Part shown: positions 54,019 to 64,000 of the stretch, piece by piece
Layout: every line of letters begins with the position of its first letter
How positions within the stretch are numbered: the stretch's first letter is position 1
Assembly: GCF_900451195.1 (NCBI RefSeq)
Contig: NZ_UGHR01000003.1
Location: 688,001 to 752,000 of the forward strand
Length of the DNA stretch: 64,000 nucleotides
Direction of reading: 5' to 3'
Source: Iodobacter fluviatilis
GTDB taxonomy: Bacteria; Pseudomonadota; Gammaproteobacteria; Burkholderiales; Chitinibacteraceae
The notes under the pieces: generated by a model
What the model was told of the DNA's origin: nothing
The model's input: only the letters and a program-made list of their open reading frames with translations
Databases searched by the model: none
Program-made: the position numbers and the translations under genes

Positions 54019-56853
54019 ATGTCGCAATTTAGTCGCTTTATGCTGGCGGCCATTCCGGCCGCCTTTGTTGCAGCTCAGGCTTTTTCTGCACCCGCGTGGA
54101 CGGCCTCCGGCACTTATACTGCCGGGCAGACCGTAAGCTATGCTGGGAAAGATTGGAAAGCTAAATGGTGGACGCAGGGCAATGTGCCAGGCGCAGAGCA
54201 GTGGGGGCCTTGGGAGTTGATTGCTGGTGGAACACCAACACCAGCTCCAACGCCGGTACCAACACCGGTACCAACACCCGTTCCCACTCCAGTACCAACA
54301 CCCGTTCCAACACCGGTTCCAACACCAGCTCCAACACCGGTTCCAACACCAGCTCCAACACCGGTTCCAACTCCAGTACCAACTCCAGTACCAACACCTG
54401 CACCGACTCCAGCGGGCTGTTTTTTAGCATGGTCGTCAACCACCGCTTATTCGGGTGGACAAAGTGTGACCTATGCAGGGCGCAACTATAAAGCACAGTG
54501 GTGGACACAGGGCGATGTACCGTCCAGCAATGTAGGTGCAGGCAAGCCTTGGCTGGATCTGGGAGCTTGCGGTTCTACGCCAACACCAACACCAGTGCCG
54601 ACACCGGTTCCAACACCGGTTCCAACGCCAGTACCGACACCTGTCCCAACACCGGTTCCAACACCAGTACCGACACCAGTACCAACGCCGGTTCCAACAC
54701 CCGTTCCTACTCCAGCTCCAAGCGTTGCTTGTCAGCCTGAAGGTTTGGTTACTGACGTTGCAAATGTGCCTTACTGCGATGTGTACGATGTGAATGGTCG
54801 TGAGAAGCTGCCAAATAATATGAAGCGTCGTTCGATCGGCTACTTCACTAACTGGCGTAATTCAGGCCCGAACTCCTATCTGGCCGCCGATATCCCGTGG
54901 AATGACATTACCCACGTGAACTACGCCTTTGCTCATATCGATAGCAATTGGCAAGTTTCGGTAGGTAACACCGCAGATCCAAAGAACTCCGCAGTTGGTA
55001 TAACGTTTGATGATAAAAAAGGTGATCCTAAATACGCGCTGGATAACAGCCTGCCGTACAAAGGTCACTTCAATATGCTGCACAAAAACGCGCCTAAGGG
55101 CGTGAAGCTGCTGTTGTCGGTGGGCGGCTGGGCAGAAACAGGGGGTTACTTTAACGATGCCGATGGTCGGACCGTCAGCGGTGGTTATTACGCGCTGACG
55201 AATGATGCGGCCACGGGTGCGGTTCGTCAGGACAGAATCGATATTTTTGCTAAGTCTGCAGTTGAGTTCCTTCAGAAGTATGGCTTTGATGGGATCGATC
55301 TAGATTACGAATACCCAACTTCTATGAATGATGCGGGTAATCCAGAAGACTGGAAAATCGGCAATGCGCACCGTGGTGAGTTGTGGAAAGGCTATATGGC
55401 CCTGACCAAAACACTGCGCACTGAGCTGGATAAAGCCTCCGCAGCAAAAGGTAAGTACTACATGCTGACGATTGCTTCGCCATCATCAGGCTATTTGCTG
55501 CGCGGTATGGAAGCCATGCAGGCCGTTAAGTATCTTGATTACGTCAATATGATGACTTATGACTTGCACGGCGCATGGAACCACTTCGTGGGCCACAATG
55601 CCGCTCTGTATGACACGGGTAAAGATAATGAAATCGCCGATGCCAAAATTTATTCCGGTGGCGATGCACATTATTACAACTCGCAAGGCTATCTGAATAT
55701 TGATTGGGCTTATAAATACTTCCGCACCGCGCTTGCAGGTGGCCGTATCAATATCGGCCTGCCGTACTACACCCGTGGCTCGCAAAATGTAACGGGCGGC
55801 ACCAATGGTCTGTGGGGTATTTCTGCTCTAGCCGATCAGAAAAAATGCTACCTCGGTACCGGTGGTAATTTAGGTCCTGATGCTTTGAGTGCAAAAGCGG
55901 GCGCACCTTGCGGCCTTGGCGCTCAGGGGATTGATAATCTGTGGTTTGACCGAGATGCAGATGGCAATGAAATGTACGCAGGGGTGAATCCACTGTGGCA
56001 CGTAAATAATCTGCGAGATGGCCTGAGTGCACCTTACTTTACTCAGTACGGCCATGATCAAAGCCGCCCTGAAGCAAAAGTACGTGGCACTTATCAAGAA
56101 AACTACGATGATGTGGCGAAATCTTCCTGGTTATGGAACCCAACCACCAAAGTGTTCTTGTCCACGGAGAATGAGCAATCCTTTGCTGCCAAAGTTCAGT
56201 ATGCAATTGATCAGGGCGCTGGCGGTATCATGTTCTGGGAAATGGCAGGGGATTACAGCAAGCCATCAGAAAATGGCTTGGGTTATTACTCTATGGGCAG
56301 CACGCTGACTAAGTTGGCTGCTACTAAAATGCGTGCTGCGGCTCCATATGGCATCAAAGCAGGGGATGAGAAGTTTGCTCAACCTGCTGAACTGCTAGAT
56401 GTGGCTGTTGATATGGTTGGTTACAAGCCTAAAGGCGATGATAACTATCCACTCGCAATTGGCCTGAAGCTGAAAAACAACTCTAAAGTTGACCTGACCG
56501 GCGCGAAAGTAGCGTTTAACGTTGCACCATCAACACCACTGATTCCATCTGAAACGCAATACCTCAAGCCTAGCGATCCACCAGCAGGCAATGGTGTTGA
56601 AAACTTAGTGGATATATATAGTGGTGGAACATGGACTGCAGTTACGGCCGGCAGCAAATCAGGCAACGTCGGCGGTCTGCCAGATGGCTTCCATCGCTTA
56701 ACGTATGCAATGAAAGAATCAGGCTGGGGCGTTGCAGACTTTAGCGCAGGCAAAACCATCACCATCGGCATGCGTGTGTTTATGCCGCTGACTGTACCAA
56801 GCAATATCACCATCACCCTGCCAAACGGCAAAGTGTATGGCATCAAACGCTGA
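54019..56853 (+). CDS. Secreted multidomain GH18 chitinase
   Basis: 944 residues. Domain order: signal peptide (about 1-24, ending AQAFSA), a CBM5/12-type chitin-binding module (25-68, with WKAKWWTQG), a Pro-Thr-rich linker of PTPVPTP and PTPAPTP units (72-132), a second CBM5/12 module (134-184, [11 protein letters not shown]), another PTPVPTP linker (187-239), the GH18 barrel (about 275-770) and a C-terminal carbohydrate-binding-like module (about 785-944). The catalytic motif is DGIDLDYE at 428-435, with Glu435 as acid/base. It cleaves beta-1,4 links in chitin outside the cell. It has its own upstream operator and a downstream terminator. Confidence 0.95.
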   Translation: MSQFSRFMLAAIPAAFVAAQAFSAPAWTASGTYTAGQTVSYAGKDWKAKWWTQGNVPGAEQWGPWELIAGGTPTPAPTPVPTPVPTPVPTPVPTPVPTPVPTPAPTPVPTPAPTPVPTPVPTPVPTPAPTPAGCFLAWSSTTAYSGGQSVTYAGRNYKAQWWTQGDVPSSNVGAGKPWLDLGACGSTPTPTPVPTPVPTPVPTPVPTPVPTPVPTPVPTPVPTPVPTPVPTPAPSVACQPEGLVTDVANVPYCDVYDVNGREKLPNNMKRRSIGYFTNWRNSGPNSYLAADIPWNDITHVNYAFAHIDSNWQVSVGNTADPKNSAVGITFDDKKGDPKYALDNSLPYKGHFNMLHKNAPKGVKLLLSVGGWAETGGYFNDADGRTVSGGYYALTNDAATGAVRQDRIDIFAKSAVEFLQKYGFDGIDLDYEYPTSMNDAGNPEDWKIGNAHRGELWKGYMALTKTLRTELDKASAAKGKYYMLTIASPSSGYLLRGMEAMQAVKYLDYVNMMTYDLHGAWNHFVGHNAALYDTGKDNEIADAKIYSGGDAHYYNSQGYLNIDWAYKYFRTALAGGRINIGLPYYTRGSQNVTGGTNGLWGISALADQKKCYLGTGGNLGPDALSAKAGAPCGLGAQGIDNLWFDRDADGNEMYAGVNPLWHVNNLRDGLSAPYFTQYGHDQSRPEAKVRGTYQENYDDVAKSSWLWNPTTKVFLSTENEQSFAAKVQYAIDQGAGGIMFWEMAGDYSKPSENGLGYYSMGSTLTKLAATKMRAAAPYGIKAGDEKFAQPAELLDVAVDMVGYKPKGDDNYPLAIGLKLKNNSKVDLTGAKVAFNVAPSTPLIPSETQYLKPSDPPAGNGVENLVDIYSGGTWTAVTAGSKSGNVGGLPDGFHRLTYAMKESGWGVADFSAGKTITIGMRVFMPLTVPSNITITLPNGKVYGIKR
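54232..54414 (+). repeat. Pro-Thr linker coding repeat 1
   Basis: About 30 direct 6-bp units of the type CCA-ACA, with alternating valine and alanine codons (PTPVPTP, PTPAPTP). It joins the first and second chitin-binding modules and is a candidate for slipped-strand length change. Confidence 0.85.
54577..54735 (+). repeat. Pro-Thr linker coding repeat 2
   Basis: The second repeat array, PTPVPTP units, between the second chitin-binding module and the catalytic domain. It is more uniform at the protein level than array 1, with codon use varying between CCA/CCG/CCC and GTT/GTA/GTC. Confidence 0.85.
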
Positions 56854-56883
56854 GTTCCGCTTAATTTAAGCGTATTTAGCCAA

Positions 56884-56916
56884 CAAAACCGCCACGAGTC
56901 TCTCGTGGCGGTTTTG
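56884..56916 (+). terminator. Rho-independent terminator after the chitinase
   Basis: CAAAACCGCCACGAG and CTCGTGGCGGTTTTG pair perfectly around TCT, followed by TTTTG. It is strong and lies 30 bp after the stop codon. Confidence 0.9.
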
Positions 56917-57242
56917 TTTTGTACTCTGGATTCATGAATCGCCATAAATCAAAGCGTTTTATACTGTTACGCATAACACTACAAATCAAACACTTAGCCT
57001 ATTGCTACGATTTTATTGCACGCTAGTGGTTGACGTCACAGGCCTAGGGCCGTATATTTCGGCCTCTCGCTGCAGCACACACAGCAACACGGTGATGTCA
57101 CAGACGAGGCGATCTTTAAAAAAATACAGTCGATGAGTGTGAGTGCTTGATTCGGAAGCGAAACAAGTGCTTACATGAGTAAGGTGCATTCAGCGATGGA
57201 TGTGCCGAATAAAGTAAGTCAGTAAGTACTAGCTTAGTGATT
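56917..57242 (+). promoter_or_regulatory. rRNA operon leader 1
   Basis: Region between the chitinase terminator and 16S. From about 57051 it closely matches the leader of the second operon (62975-63166), including GGCCTCTCGCTGCAGCACAC and a long identical block from 57111. An antitermination boxA-like GATCTTTAAAAAAATA lies at 57111-57126. Promoters are expected in the upstream part but are not assigned. Confidence 0.75.
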
Positions 57243-61967
<4,725 letters not shown>

Positions 61968-62102
61968 TATAACCTGAAGCGCGTGTGTGCGACGGTATAA
62001 TCTACCCAGATTAGAAAACTAGATTTGAAATGTAAGACATTACTTCTTCTATTGAACTGAACGCGTTGCAGAGTAGTAAGTGCAACGAGTTAACCCGTTA
62101 AA

Positions 62103-62217
62103 GTCTGGCGACCATAGCGAGGTGGTCCCACTCCTTCCCATCCCGAACAGGACAGTGAAACACCTTAGCGCCGATGATAGTGCAGATTACCTGTGTGAAA
62201 GTAGGTCATTGCCAGAC
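62103..62217 (+). rRNA. rrf: 5S ribosomal RNA
   Basis: The 115-nt gene begins GTCTGGCGACCATAGCGAGG and ends GTCATTGCCAGAC. Its 5' and 3' ends (GTCTGGC/GCCAGAC) form helix I. CCCATCCCGAACAGGACAGT is the conserved loop region. Confidence 0.95.
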
Positions 62218-62232
62218 ACCCTAAGCCGTACC

Positions 62233-62270
62233 AAGACCCCCGTACTCGAAAGAGGCGGGGGTTTTGCTTT
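62233..62270 (+). terminator. rRNA operon terminator
   Basis: AAGACCCCCG and CGGGGGTTTT pair around a 13-nt loop, followed by GCTTT. It lies 16 bp after 5S. Confidence 0.85.
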
Positions 62271-63166
62271 GCGCGGAAGAAATGCGCGCTGTAGCTTAAC
62301 GATAAGCACCAGAGGTTTGCGTGTTGGGTTACGCGATAAACCGTATGTGTCCAGCGTGACAACCTGGTTGGGCGCTCTGATGTGAATTGGCCGCGTAGCG
62401 GTAGCAATTCATCAATCCGACTATTCGGCCAGATTGGCCGTTTTTCCAGCGTTTCTTTGAGCCACATTAAGGGCTCTAGTCATTCAGTTTATTAATCGGC
62501 GTCCAATACCACTCTGGTTTGTGCAGCTACTGGCGCTGCTGGACTGGACAACGCATTGCTGTGAAATACTTGAAACGGGAAATGATTTGTTCTGGTTTAA
62601 ATAGCGAAAAACGGGAAAAAAACGGACTGCCAAACTGGCAACATTTGGACGCTGATTGACAGTCTGAAACACGCCATTGATTTCGACGTGTTCGTGGCTC
62701 CAAGGTTGGCAAGCCTCGCTAGGTGTAAAGGCCGGCGGAACAAGCTCTGCTTGCTGCCGGGAGCGATGACGCTGGACTTCCATTGTCTAACGAAACGATA
62801 AAGTTTCTAAATGCATGATTATTTCACGGAAATGAAAGTAATTTGGTTGCGGCGAGTCTTTGGCTTGAGTGTGTGTGGCTGAAATATAGAAAAATAGATT
62901 TACTTAAAATCAATCACTTAGCGACTTACTTCGTTTTATCTTGCTCAGGGTGTTGACCGAATGGGGCCCCGCCGGTATAGTTCGGCCTCTCGCTGCAGCA
63001 CACACGGAAACGGAGTGATGCAGGTAGCGAGAACGATCTTTAAAAAAATACAGTCGATGAGTGTGAGTGCTTGATTCGGAAGCGAAACAAGTGCTTACAT
63101 GAGTAAGGAGCAACCAGCGATGGTTGCTCTGAATAAAGTAAGCCAGTAAGTACTAGCTTAGCGATT
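62271..63166 (+). other. Spacer between rRNA operons with IS21 remnant and leader 2
   Basis: About 62460-62720 contains a degraded IstB end on the plus strand (LLDWTTHCCEILETGNDLFW, then stops), including an IS21-like end GGACGCTGATTGACA. From 62970 the operon leader repeats that of operon 1, with boxA at 63035-63050. There are no intact genes. GAATTGGCCG and TAGCAATTC near 62385-62411 form a small hairpin. Confidence 0.65.

Positions 63167-64000
<834 letters not shown>

Noticed and set aside
54138..54508. Gly-Val- and Val-Leu-rich minus-strand frames over the chitinase linker
   Set aside because: They are the antisense of the Pro-Thr repeat and have no independent support.
54232..54735. Short regular repeats considered as a CRISPR array
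   Set aside because: The 6-bp periodicity is in frame and codes for Pro-Thr linkers; there are no unique spacers.

Overview
The window looks like the chromosome of a chitin-degrading betaproteobacterium of the order Neisseriales. The 16S rRNA sequence, the GH18 chitinase and the ordinary housekeeping block (rppH, pilS/pilR, ampD, kup, queD) all fit a Chromobacteriaceae member close to Iodobacter. The genus is an inference; no database was searched.

The main feature is a mobile island of about 43.7 kb (roughly 1062-44807) inserted inside the chromosomal tRNA 2-thiolation gene ttcA. The break lies in the PP-loop codons (SGGK|DS). The 5' third of the gene is at 912-1067 and the 3' two thirds at 44808-45584. 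Joining the two restores one continuous reading frame. The left end carries three consecutive large tyrosine recombinases plus a small HTH/coiled-coil protein, which is the ginABCD signature of GInt-type islands. The right end carries a complete, divergent ttcA (43765-44676) that should replace the gene the island destroyed.

The cargo, left to right, is as follows. First comes a three-gene operon of a ComEC-like metallo-beta-lactamase, an E2-E1-JAB fusion and a patatin phospholipase, with a divergent CapW/BrxR-type WYL regulator and a clear palindromic operator. This resembles type II CBASS without a CD-NTase. Next are a second ComEC-like MBL protein, a zone of IS21 debris, and an umuDC pair divergent from an SRAP (HMCES/YedK) gene across a perfect inverted-repeat SOS-like box. 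An AbrB-like protein and an orphan Phd antitoxin follow, then a one-gene membrane-protein cassette with 15-bp inverted repeats. A T6SS VgrG / Rhs-AHH toxin / immunity cluster comes next, followed by small regulators, a HAD protein and a DUF6602-like protein. The last large block is a type I restriction-modification locus (hsdM, hsdS, hsdR) with two HEPN-like proteins, one of them fused to a LOTUS domain, and a YgjP-type metallopeptidase. Fragments of IS3, IS21, IS1595 and probably a group II intron lie between the blocks and suggest the cargo was assembled stepwise.

To the right of the island is core chromosome: a spermidine-synthase-like gene, rppH, pilS-pilR, ampD, kup, convergent queD, a large multidomain chitinase and one complete rRNA operon (16S-23S-5S with no tRNA in the spacer). 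A second rRNA operon starts about 5.9 kb further on and is cut by the window edge. The left edge holds an IS3-family remnant and the ttcA leader.
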